A DNA stretch of 64,000 nt, from the NCBI GenBank assembly GCA_036172665.1, contig CM069870.1, forward strand, positions 26,820,001-26,884,000. The letters are read 5' to 3'. Every line of letters starts with the position of its first letter. The stretch's first letter is position 1. Source of the stretch: Prosopocoilus inquinatus. Lineage: Eukaryota > Arthropoda > Insecta > Coleoptera > Lucanidae. Below, one piece after another: positions 23,943 through 35,600 of this stretch. Both the position numbers and the translations under genes were made by a program. The notes beneath the pieces are model-generated. The model was not told the DNA's origin. It was given only the letters and a program-made list of their open reading frames with translations, and ran no database searches.

Positions 23943-24111
23943 GTTACTTAGTTAGTTGTTAAGGTTTGTTAAGAACTGTTATTTAAGTAAGTTTTAATGT
24001 ATGTACATTTCCAACAGTATTGTTTTGCCCTGTTCAGTCACTTAAAATTTCTCCGTCTGTTGTATATATTAATTCATGCAGAATTATTTGTAAAACCGTA
24101 ACTTATTTATA

Positions 24112-24117
24112 AATAAA
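24112..24117 (+). terminator. Polyadenylation signal of gene 1
   Basis: AATAAA lies 170 bases after the stop codon, followed by a TTGTGTACA stretch. It is the first canonical signal downstream. Confidence 0.6.
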
Positions 24118-24912
24118 TTGTGTACAAACAGGATTATAATTTTATTATATTACCAGATTACTAGAATATATTTTGCAGTCTGCATGGAAGTTTAAGATGT
24201 TATTATCTTTTGAAGATAATAATAATTAAAACAAATAAAATCGCATCAGAAAGAGACGAAAAAATACAATTTTTTTATTGGAACACCCGATACGTATACT
24301 CTTTACTATCATGAGACGTCCTTTTTTTCCGTTTTCGAAAATATACAGGGTGTTAATAAAAAGCCTATACAACGTTTGGCAGATGATAGTACAGATCAAA
24401 ACAAGAAAAAAATTCTAATAAACCCATGTCCAATACTCAATACAGGGTGTCCACGCTATGTGTTCACACTTGTATAATTTTAATTTTTTACTTAAAATCT
24501 TGGATCGATAAATTAAATAAAAAATTAAAATTTCTGATATAGCTCTGACTACGGTACGATTTCCGGTTTCACCGGAAGTAATATCAACTTTCATATTCTA
24601 AATAGAACAGCCTGTATCTTTTTACGTATTTGGAATCTAGAGATCATTGTGATTCCGAATATGTATCATTTGGTAATTTTGATTTCCATGACAACAAATT
24701 TTTTTTTTAATTTTCAAAGCTTTAAATTGTGTATTTTCGTTCTAATGCGTTCAAGCAATTTGATAAAGACATTTCCTTTGATTGCATTTTGGTTTTTAAC
24801 GTTTCTACGGCATATGAAATTTTCATTAGGTTGTAAGAAGAAAATTTCAAAGTTTAGGTTAGAAAAGTCCCCGAAAATGAAGGCAACGAAATTAATTTCG
24901 ACCACACAGTAA

Positions 24913-25702
24913 CAGATGGCGCTGTTTATATTTGAAACCAAAGGTTGATATAGCTGGACTGTGTATTAGAAAGTTGCCTTGTCCAGAGGGGAGGGTTTGC
25001 CTACGTAATTCGTTACCTCACGTCACGTGATTAATTCCATTGGGCATATTGATTAAGTTTTTGCATTATTTGATTAACAGCAATTTAGGAGACAGTTTAA
25101 AACTCGCTCTATTTTCTTCTCTGTGACGGATAGAAGTTTCATGTGACATGTGACGTCACGAGTTACTTTTGCGAGGAGGGAGGGGGAGGAGGATCAAACT
25201 ACACATTTAAATGGGAATGAGGCAACCTGCTAGTTGCAGTATCAGTTTTACCAACCTTGTTTAAAACTGTTCAACTTTATTTATTAGTCGCGTCGTTTTC
25301 TTCGCGCTTTTCAGTTACTTTAAAACTGTTTTCGCATAAACGATAGGGACATAGTTTCGGCTCATCGTAACAGATGGCGCCATAAATATCTATTGTTAAT
25401 TTCAGAGGCTCCCGGAAGTTAGTGTAATACGGAACTGAGCTTCAATTGTTTCTCAAAGAATTTCTTGAAGAAGAAATGTGTGTTCAGCTGCTTTTAAACT
25501 TTCTCGGATATTAAAGAGAACAAAATTAATAGGTTAACAGATAGCGCTACTCATATTTGAAACTTCTTCTGTTTTAGTTATTTCTGTTTAACTTTATTCG
25601 TAATTGCTTGAATTTTCTTAGTATTTTCCAATTGCTTCGAAATTGCCCTCCCCCTGTCCGCAAATAAAGACAAAGTTACGACTCAGGGTAACAAATGGCG
25701 CT
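24913..25702 (+). repeat. Cluster of GTAACAGATGGCGCT-like motifs
   Basis: CAGATGGCGCT at 24913, CAGATGGCGCC at 25371, CAGATAGCGCT at 25538 and CAAATGGCGCT at 25692 are all on the plus strand, and the same few bases (GTAA or TTAA) precede each. Distances are 458, 167 and 154, close to multiples of about 153. This may be a decayed tandem repeat. The core also fits the insect CTCF consensus AGRKGGCGC. Confidence 0.45.
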
Positions 25703-26021
25703 GCAAATGCTCGTAAATTCTTTCGCTTTGCGCTTTCTTTCGAAGATGTTTTCCGAACTTTGCTAATCTAAAACGTCTTTCTGTTTTCTGAAAAATCTTT
25801 TCTCTGCAAATTACAAATGTACGGCGCGGGTCATTCATTCGAAATTAAGGCTTGGAACATATTCCTCGAGTTTTCCCAGGGTTTCTCAGTTGCTTTTTCT
25901 GGAAATAGTGTTTTCACAAATTAATCCTTCCAGTTTTAATTTAAAGACGAATCACAAAGAAATTTTCATTTTTTTGCGCTTGTGAATCTTTTCCAGAGAT
26001 TAAGAAAACATGAAACTCTCT

Positions 26022-26246
26022 TTTTTTTTAAACGTGGTAGTTGATCGGGTTTTTAGGACAAAAAAATTATTCTAAATCAATCAGCTGACCAGTTTCGGTT
26101 TTATTTTAAAACCGTCCTCAGAGCCTTAAAATAAAACCGAAACTGGTCAGCTGAATGATTTAGATTCATTTTTTTTTGTCCTAAAAACCCGATCAACTAA
26201 CACATTTTTCAAAATTTAATAAACAGGACGCCAATTTCATTTATTA
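26022..26246 (-). mobile_element. Fold-back retroposon-like element with 12-bp duplication
   Basis: A long hairpin (26038-26199) has arms beginning TAGTTGATCGGGTTTTTAGG and ending with the complement. The element is flanked by ATGAAACTCTCT at 26010-26021 and 26247-26258. On the minus strand it ends in an A-run next to one duplication. The minus strand also holds CTGAGGA (26115-26121), then a 7-bp hairpin CGGTTTT-AAAAT-AAAACCG, then GAAAC, reminiscent of a hammerhead ribozyme core. A related element sits at 34452-34564. Confidence 0.55.
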
Positions 26247-26443
26247 ATGAAACTCTCTGTGTATAATGTTTGTTTGCTAATAGAAATTTTCATTTTTACT
26301 TTAGGTTTCAACGCCTATGACGTCTTAGGGCCGGGTTGCTTTACAATCCCTGCAAACCCTGTAGCTACGCCACTGAAATCGTTTAAATTTTTGTCTAAAT
26401 CATCAAGGTTAGGACGAGGGGCAGTACAACTCCATTTTGTTTT

Positions 26444-26905
26444 CGGATGAGTCCAGATTCCTTCTAAGCAAGAACGATCGCCGTGTTCTTGTCGTTATAC
26501 GAAGACTATAAGGTGAGCGATTTGCATCACGCACCATTCGAAAATTTGACAAATTTGGTGAAGGGGTCTGTAATGGTTTGGGGTGGCATACAATTTAATG
26601 GACGTACAGAATAGTTTTTGATACGACCTGAGTCACTAACAGCAAGAAAATATAGAGACGAGATTCTTGTACTCTATATGTTCAACCATTTGCCGAAAAT
26701 TTCGGCCATGTTTAAAATTTGCCGAAAATTTCGGAAATAGATTCATTTCTGTGTAAGACAATGCCAAACCCCATACAGCTAACATTGTAACAGCCGCCGG
26801 TAACACTTGACGATCTTTTTAACGTGCTTGCTCAAGAATGGGAACAGATACTTCAAGAAAGGATAAGCCAAGAAGATTAGCAACGTGATTGCTGTAATAG
26901 GAGGG
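26444..26905 (+). pseudogene. Tc1-like transposase remnant
   Basis: Broken plus-strand frames give FSDESRF, then GSVMVWGGI, then DNAKPHTANIV, the order and wording of the Tc1 DDE domain (first and second catalytic aspartates near 26448 and 26753). Stop codons occur inside (after IRRL, and after GRTE) and the segments lie in different frames. The N-terminal DNA-binding part and terminal repeats were not found, so this is a fossil. Confidence 0.7.
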
Positions 26906-27031
26906 CATACAAGCTTTTTTACTTTGGTAAACTTATTATAAAATAGAATTTAAGTTCATGAGAAGACCATTGATATTTTAAAGTTAGTTAATTTTAATAG
27001 TCCTTAAATCAACTGTAAGGAAACACTTGTT

Positions 27032-27611
27032 TATACACCGTGATTCAGAAATGTCCCCCGATATTTTCAGGGTGAATAAAACATGAAAAATAAGGTCGCC
27101 TTTTTATATAATTTTTTTTCCAAAACTGAATAATAAGGGAGTTATAACTCCTGAGAGAAGGGTGAAAAATTTTGTTTCTTCGCAATATCTTCTGAATCCT
27201 TTAACTTATCAAACTAATATTTTAAACACTAATATAAGGAACCTAACTGCGCATTAACAACATATTTGTGAGATCCTCCATCCTTTTTAAAGGGTGGTTT
27301 TGTAGGGGTAGCTTTCCGTATTTTATCTCTCACTTTTTATTTTTACATTTTTCGTCAAAAATTTGTGAAAGAAATATTCCTTAGATTATTTGGCGCAAGA
27401 AAGGTTCTCCTATTGTATTTCGATAAACCGTTTTGGAGTAATTGAGGTCTAAAAGTTCGTATGGTCCTATTACGTAATGTTAATGCTCCAAAATTTACCA
27501 ATTTCTGAGTTTTTTCTTTTCGAAAAAAATTTATATAAAAAGGTGACCTTATTTTTTGACGTTCTATTCACCCTGAAAATATCGTGAGACATTTCTGAAT
27601 CACGGTGTATA
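27032..27611. mobile_element. Long-TIR MITE (about 580 bp)
   Basis: Arms of roughly 90 bp are complementary. They run from TATACACCGTGATTCAGAAA at the left to TTTCTGAATCACGGTGTATA at the right, with internal pairing of ATTTTCAGGGTGAAT and ATTCACCCTGAAAAT. The ends coincide with TA, as for Tc1/mariner-type insertions. The interior is non-coding. Confidence 0.65.
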
Positions 27612-28031
27612 TTTATTCGTTTCATTAAGTTTCTTGTTTTAAATTTATTTTGAATTTTACTGGTGGTCCCTTAATTCTTGTCCAGAAGTGCAAAAGAAAA
27701 AAAAAACTCGCTCATTTTATAAGTCGTATTTATTATTGTTTTATTTAATTTAGTTCAAATATATTAAGTAATCTACATTCCATTACATTATATTACAAAA
27801 TCTAACAAAATTTAATTATTGCCACGCAATTTAACGGAAACAAAAATGGACGATTTCTTTTAAACGTGAAGTCGTCAGTTTTCATTTCACATATTGACTG
27901 CCAAATTCAGTCTTGTTTTGGCATATAGAGAAGTGATTATTCGGCTTCGTAGAGACACTTGCAAAAACTTTGAGCCAAACTATTTGTTTGCAAGTGCCTC
28001 TGAGAAGCTTGTAATCGTATCTCTTTGATTA

Positions 28032-28037
28032 TTTATT
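28032..28037 (-). terminator. Polyadenylation signal of gene 2
   Basis: On the minus strand AATAAA lies about 135 bases after the gene 2 stop codon. It is the first canonical signal. Confidence 0.55.
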
Positions 28038-28170
28038 ATTTACACATTGGTAACATTTCCTGGTAAAAAAATTCAATACATTAGAAAAATATACTTCTTT
28101 TTATGTATGTACATTAAATTTGTTATTTGTTGAAAGTCTTGATTTTTTTTAAGAGAGCGTACTCACGACT

Positions 28171-31100
28171 TCAGTGACATCTTGCAGGCTTATCTTTTGT
28201 ACAGGTCAATTTCTCATCATCAAAGTACGTACCTAAATCACAAACGAATTTCATATCTAAGAGTTGGGTTTTCGTAAAACCAGGCGTACAGTAATGAAAT
28301 AGTCTGCAGTCTCTAGGATCGGAATAATATTCCTTTATTTTTTTACCGAAACAATTAAATATGTAAGATTTCTGCATTTTTTCTTTGCGCACTTTGATCT
28401 TAATAAATCTAGAAATAGGAGTCGTACTAAGTTCATCCTTGCTTTCCTTTGCTAAGGTTGGATTGGCACTTTTGGAAAAGGAGGGATCAGTCACGTTTTC
28501 TTCTTTTTGATCTGTGTTTTCTTCCAGTTTGTTTAGGCTAAAATTTTCGATGATACTGTCTGTATTTACACTAATCGTGGGTGTGGACGTATCCTGCTGT
28601 TCAGGTGAAGTTAAACTGTTTGGAACCGCACTATTTTTATTTTTATTTATAGAATAATTAAAACTAGAGTTTATAAATGTGGCGCTTGTGGTTGATCTAT
28701 TTTCTGTAGAACTTTCATTTTCTTCGGAATGTGATTTTCTTCTATCGTACCTTCTCCGGCTTTGCAAATCAAATCTGTGAGAGTGACTCCGCCTTGGTGT
28801 TGTTGTTCTTCTACTGTATTGAAAAGGTCTCCCTCTACTACCTATTTTCCTACTAGTTGTGTGAACTGGTTTAGATGTCGTTGTAGTTTCATGGGTAGCT
28901 TCCGTTGTTGTTGGGATTTCTGTTGAAGTTAATAGTGCATCATTCTTAACAAAATAGTTACTTTCCGTTACCGAAGTACTCGTAAGACCTATGGTAGTTG
29001 CTGGAAGTAAAATGGAAGTCGCGATACTCTTAGTAGTTGTTTCTATATTTTCTATGATTTTCTGCAAGTAAGTAGTTGGTAATTCCGTAGTTGGTAATTC
29101 ATGGATTGTAGGTAACGTGGAATGCAATTCACTCATCTTCATTGCAGATGCAGTCGTGTAAGATTCAGTTGTCGGTGATGAAAATAAACTTGCCGTAGTT
29201 ACATCAGTAAATTCAGCGTTTGTAGTAAAGATTTCTTCCATGTATTCAGTTGTGGTATCGGCAAATAATTGAGTGGAAGGTTGGAAAGTACTACTCATTT
29301 CTTTTTCTTTTCGCGGTCCTTCCACTTCTACATACTTCCTTTCGGTATGTCCAAAACGTCCTTTGCTTCTCGATATGGCTTTATTTATAACAGCCTCTAT
29401 ATTTTCTGTTGTGGCTTCTTGTTTTTTGTGCAAGGAAAAAGCTTGCGCGGCCATTTTTCTTAAAGCGTCCTGACTGAAGTTAATACTTTTGATTGTGACT
29501 TGCTCATCGTTGGATTTCCTTTCTTTCTCCACAGTAGCAACTTCGTGCTTTGGTGTTGTGTAACGACTTTTAAATTTACTGTAAACCTTACTATTAGTTC
29601 TATTTTTCAAGTTAGTAATGCGATTATTCTTTTCTGAATTTTCTCCAAAACGCGTTCTACCTCTTGTTACCGTCCTATGTAAAACTGCTTCGGGTTTCTC
29701 AGAGCCAATTTCGGATCTTTGGATTGGTGTTACTGACACATGCAAGAGTGTAGCAGGCTTTTCAGAACTAAGTTCGGTCTTCCGAGTTGGCATTACTTTT
29801 TCTTTTGCATCGACCTTAATAGTAACTAAAGTTGAAAGTACATCGGTGGTTGGACTACTAATGGTAGTTGTGACTTGTGACTTTTCTGTAGTGATTTCCT
29901 CACTTTTGGATAGCTCTGTATTTAATAGGGGTTGACTGACTTCATCCACATAATCCAGGTCTGATTTACTTACTTTCTCAGTGGTTGTCGTTTGTTCTGC
30001 AAGTATAACATCGTCATGGCTGTTACGATTATATTCTACATCGTCTTGGTTAAGATCTTCTGGTGTTTTACTCGTAGTTGTACGTATTCTACTTTTTCTG
30101 GCGGTTTTTACTATTTCTGCTTGTGTTACAGCATCTAGGACCTCATCGTTTGCATTTTCTGATATTACACTCTCTGTAGTAATCAAATCAAAATTATTGT
30201 TTTCGTTTTGGTGGTCATAACTTTCATATTTTGATTCATCAACTGAAGTTTTATGATTTCCATTTTCATTATCTTCTTTTATGAAGTCGTCTGTTGGAGG
30301 CAACTCACTGTTTCTGAGCTGACTTTTGTTTTCGTAATCGTCACTGACGTAATCTTCTTTTGTTGACTTGATGTTTTCAGTGGTGATTAAACTGAAATCG
30401 GTACTCGTCGAAACATAATTTTTACCTTCTAGATCATCTGCTCCTGAATATGTTTCATCAGCGACATCACTTTTGAATTCCGATGGCTTTTCGTCTACAT
30501 TTTCAATATCATGTTTCCTCTCAGTTTCTTCTTCTACTTCTTCGATTACTTTTAATCCTTCTGGTGTTGCTTCGGAGCTTTGCTCAAAAAGTTGAGTTTC
30601 GTATTTATCATCTACATAAAGTGTTCTCTCATTTTCTTCGGCATCAGTTATTTTTAATTTCTCTGGCGTTGCTTTAGAACTCTGCTCATAAATTTGAGTT
30701 TCGTAATTATCTTCAATATGTTTCCTCTCATTTTCTTCGGCGCCTGTTGTTTTTAATTTTTCGGGTGTTCCTTCTGAACTCTGCTCATAAATTTGTGCCT
30801 CGTAATTATCGTCAACATAATCATCCTCTTTCAAAGTTTTAGTAATTTCATCAACAACTGCTGTTTGATTATCTTTGGTGACGTTCAGAGGATTATCTAT
30901 AACATAGTCTATTACCCTACTTTTCAGATCGTCCGTTTTAGATGTAGTATCATCTGACTTTTCTTTTGGTGAGTCTACTTTATCTTCAGATTCTTTTGCG
31001 TCAGATTTGGCGAACGCTTCTAAATAGGCTAAAGGTTTACCACTGTAATCAACGTAATCATTGGAGAAAATTTTACTTATTCGCTCGTTCAGTTTCATAT

Positions 31101-32633
31101 ATTGTAAATACCGCTCATTTCTTTCCTTTTCTCTTGCTTCCTTGTCTGTAGTATTAAGCGCTTCATTAGTATAATCATCGTACTCACCTGGGTAATCATA
31201 TTCAGCGTCATTATTTTTATTTGAAACACCTGTTCCGTTATTATTAACCTCATCCCAAATTTCTTCTTGTAAAAGTTCTTTCAACTGAAAATCAGTTAAA
31301 TTCAGGCGATCTTGGATATCTCCCGCGGTTTTATTTATTACGCTCTGAGAAATTTCATTAGCATTGGTGGTGTTAAAAGAATCCACGTCATAGTCATCAT
31401 CATAGTCATACGAAGTACTATTTGTCTCATTAGTTACGGAAGAAGAAAGTTCATTATTTATTTCGGTTATCGCTGCAGAAGGCAACGGAATAGGAATTTT
31501 TGTGGTTTGCTCGTAACTGTTATACCAATTCAGAAGAAACTTCAGCGCATCAGTTTCTTCTTCTTCATTCTTTAGGATTGTTTCACTCTCTTTCGCACTT
31601 CTCTTTTGCCTTTTCACTTCTTGCTCTTTCGTTTTTAATTTCGGTACGTCGCGGTAGAAAGGATCTAAACTTATGTCATCCTCTTTGTAGTCGTCGTATG
31701 ATGCTGGTGGTGTTCTTCCAAGCATGTGCGTATCGCCAATAGAATAATTTAATATTCTTCCGGTTGGATCTACTACAGTTCCCGATGCACTGGAACTGAT
31801 GATGATTCGAGGAATTTGATGATCAGTGTTTCGTTTTGAATCTATGTGTCGCTTGGAAGAAAAGGGTGCTGGTGAACTAAAAGTAAGAGGTCTTAGTGTA
31901 GAATACAATGGCAGTGGTTGAGGCAGTCTCGTAGCTTTCTCAGTCCTTTGGTAATGGTACGGTGGAGGTTTTGGAATGTTTTGGGTTCGCAAGGTAGTCG
32001 CTCGGCTGTTATATAATTTTAAAGGCGTTGATGTTGTGTGATACAAAGTCCTGTAAGTACTACTTTTAAATAGTTCACTATACGGATGAATTTCGGCAGC
32101 GGTTGGTTGAAAATGAGGAACACTAGCGTGGTATTGGAAGTTATGAGGAGGAATTTCAGTATCGTAATCTACAATTGCTTCCGTATTTTGATAACCAAAT
32201 TCGCCATTGATTTCCGTTGGGGTTGGACTTTGTGAAACACTGTAACTAACCTTTGGTTGACCTGTTGTTATAGGAATTTTCAGAGTATCAACGGGTAATT
32301 TTGCAGTAGGTTTGTGGTCAGCCGTATATCCACTCGTGTGAGTAACTATTATGTGTTTGTTTGTGTTTTCACTGTAACTTTGCTGCTGAAAAGAAACCGG
32401 CTTGGTTCTTATAGTGGGAGGTAATTCGGGATTTAGGCTGATGTTGATTTCCTCGGGATTAAAACGAATATCCGGTGACGTATCTACTGGAAAACGATGC
32501 GATGAAATTGTTTTAGAACGTGAGGTTGTGACGGGCCTAGATGTGGTATAAAAAGACGGTTTTGAAGTTGATGTGGTTGTGGTTGTAGTCGTGCTCTTCA
32601 CTTGCGGTGACGGGGGATCGGTTTCCGGTGATT
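28171..32633 (-). CDS. Gene 2 coding exon 4: linker and C-terminal CBM14 domain
   Basis: The acceptor TTGTTTTTAAG precedes AATCACCGG (phase 1), and the exon runs 4463 nt to the stop. It encodes residues 130-1616: a threonine run, a Pro/Thr/Tyr-rich segment, the basic RQKR site, acidic Asp/Glu-rich stretches with many Asn-X-Ser/Thr sites, three 34-residue tandem repeats, a Thr/Ser-rich segment and a basic RRYDRRKS patch. The final domain has six cysteines and the motif RLFHYC. Minus-strand coding is open for almost 1500 codons. The plus-strand frames over it are shadows. Confidence 0.9.
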
Positions 32634-35600
32634 CTTAAAAACAAATACTTATAACAGTAAACAATATTTAAATTGATATGGGTGGATAATGTACCTTCGA
32701 GTATTGGCGGCTGGGTATTTCCATAGAGTTCTAAATTTAGATGATAGAATTTCTCTGATTTTGAACAGTCTACTTCGTCTATCCTTTCACAGACACGAGT
32801 TTCCTGAAAATAATACAATAAGATTTATATTTTCCTAAGAAAACGAGTAAGATTAAGCTTCATTAAAGTGCTAAGTAAGTTACTGATAGTGATAACCTTT
32901 GAAGGCGCATCGACAGCAAAAAAAATATTGAGTCTCCAAAAAATCGTTGGAATGGAAAGTTGGGTCCTAAATACTAGAAGGTTGAGAAATGGTTATTTAA
33001 GTAATTTGTAAATATTCCAAGTCTCATTGAAATTGCATTTAAATTACTTATCTGTCGGTACCAAGCACGAAATATTGCGAAAATTCGAAGTTATTATCAA
33101 GCATCTACCGTTAACACTAATGTTTATTCATAAGCCAACGTTTATGGCATATTATTTTCAACAATAAATAAAGTGGAATAAATGTTATGTAAGGTCTACT
33201 TTTTATTAACTGTAAAAAGCGAACCTTGACTTTTCAAGTACGAACGAATGTATCCGTGCATCCTTACCATTTAACGGTTACCAAGCTGCTATTAATTTAC
33301 GATTAATAGGAAGAAAAAAAAACATCGCTCCATTGTTGTTACTGGGTTCGAAGATTGGAGAGGAAATTAGTTGTCGGCATATGGAACTAATTTAGACAAA
33401 TTTATTATTGTTTTTTTTTTCTCTGTTTATCGGCGTATTATAACGTTGAGAGGAAGTCAAGTACAATAAATCTCATAGAAAGTTAAAAAAATCATTAAAC
33501 TGTCCTATTAGTTAGGTAATTTAATAAAGTAAACACTTTTACATCCGGTTTTTGTTAGAAAGTAACTATTAACAACAAGAAATTAATTGTCTTTTATAAT
33601 CAAGACGTAACTATTGTACCGAACATAATAAGTAACACCACAAATATCGCAAAAAGATTTTTTTTAACTTTTATGGACTAACAAAACAATTTTGTAAGTT
33701 ACTTCTCTCGACAATTTTAAAATTACTAACGTTTTGCATTAAATTATTTCGAAAATATTATTGGGGCTTCAAAAAACCATTGGAAGACGTAATGAAAAAC
33801 TTGATGGAATTTCGAAGAAATGTTGGTATGAAATCCTTCGTTTACTTTCGTACACCGTCAAGGGTTTAATCCAGGTATCTCCAAACTACGGGCCGCGGGT
33901 CAGTTTTGGCCCTTGGTTTGATTTCGAATGATTGGCCATAGCATTGGCATTGACTGAAAAAAAGTCGGTTGCGTTATCTTTAGTGGTTTAGAAGTTATGA
34001 ATTTTTGAATGGAACCTTGAATCCGGGAATTTTCAAGAAAAAATTGACTCACATCAAAAAGTATGGTTGATACGTAAAAATGACTCAAATAAATTAAACG
34101 CAGAATTTAGTGTAGAATCCAAAAATGAAGTAAAAACTGGATATTTCAATTTAAAAAAACGTAACTTTAATATTTTTATAATATTTGGACACCCTGTATA
34201 CAACAGAAAATAATTTTAAAATGTGCAATGGAAGCGCTTCTATTATACAAAGAAAATTTAGTCGATGCCTGGAATAGCAAGAAAGTTATGGAACTTTTAC
34301 GGAGCTCTGGCACACCTGTATATCTGAGATTTTTTCGGAGAGTAGAACTATAAATATAGGCGTACACCAGAGCTGAATTTTAGGCCCTATACTTTTTCTA
34401 TAGTACACTAATGATTTAACCTTATTAACTTCCGAGAGCATTACTTTTACCGAACTGGCGAACTTTTCAAACAGGTAACTAGAAAATGATTTTAAACCAT
34501 TCAGCTGAATGGTTTAAATCATTTTCTCGTTGTCCTAAACCCGATCAAGTTACCTGTTTGAAAAATTACTTTTACCTTTTACTGCGTACGCGGGTGATAC
34601 GTGGGCTGCTGGAAAATTTTCTGGAATCTAGTAGGTCTAGAATTGTTAGCGTTTATCAACTGTCATATTTGAAAAATTTGACGTTTTCGCCTATAATTCT
34701 ATTGACAGTTCCTATCCAAGTGAACTAGTTTTGTTTGTACAGCATTTGAGAAAAAGTAATTTTGTGTAAACATGGAAATCTCGCGTGAAAATTTTCGTGC
34801 CATGATTTTTAGGATTTCAAATGTGGTCTAACGCCGAAACAATGCCTCAATCGGCTTCATTTGGCGTTTGGAGATGAAGCATCGTCAAAGAGCAGTGTTT
34901 ATAGTTGATTTGCCGAATTCCAGCGTGGACGTACCTCTCTCGGTGACGAATTTCGTGAAGGTCGTCCATCAACATCTGTTGTTGCCACTAATGTAGATGC
35001 TGTGCGTAAAATGCTTGAGCGAGATCGACGTGTGACATACCGTGAGATTCAAGCATCCTTACGCATTAACATGAAAGCAATACACCAGTTTTCTAAATAC
35101 ATAGATAGATGTGTTCCGCTCAAAAACTGCGTGTAGACAAAGAAACAGCCTTTCCTATTTCCACCATGATCTTTTCGTTTCTCGAGTGAACGAGCTATAT
35201 ATCATATCCGCAATAACAATAAGTCTTAGTCAATATTTTTTTTTGTAACCAGAGCCGAGCCAATACTATTGCTTTTCGAATAATTTGCAATAGATATATG
35301 CTGTTGATGTTTAATTTGATCCATTACTAACTGTGTGTAAAAACTCTGTTGGTCGGTGTTATTTGTTGTTACTTACTTACTTCTAATGACACTATGTGTA
35401 GTCATCTGCAATCAAAATGCTTCTCCCGCATCTTACCCTTACCATTACGACCTTGGTAGCACAAGGCTCACAGAAGTGTTAAATTGTAGCACTTAGATGC
35501 ACACGACTACACTACGTTTGTCTAACGTTGTAAGTTTAATGTTCGTTGATTAACCAGTCATTCCGTTTTTTTTTCCGGTATTTTTACGCAATATACGTGC

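Larger units (their letters stand above)
24118..28031. other. Intergenic region between the convergent genes
   Basis: No host gene is recognised. The region carries two TACAGGGTGT repeat ends (24344-24353, 24441-24450), a cluster of AGATGGCGC-like motifs (24913-25702), a fold-back element (26022-26246), a CAGTGGCGTAGC-family end (about 26325-26372), a dead Tc1 transposase (26444-26905) and a long-TIR MITE (27032-27611). The small open frames at 24649-24941 and 26247-26450 are repeat-derived or random. Confidence 0.5.

Noticed and set aside
29269..31742. Many plus-strand open frames opposite gene 2 exon 4
   Set aside because: Serine- and leucine-rich shadows of the Glu/Asp/Thr-rich minus-strand coding sequence.
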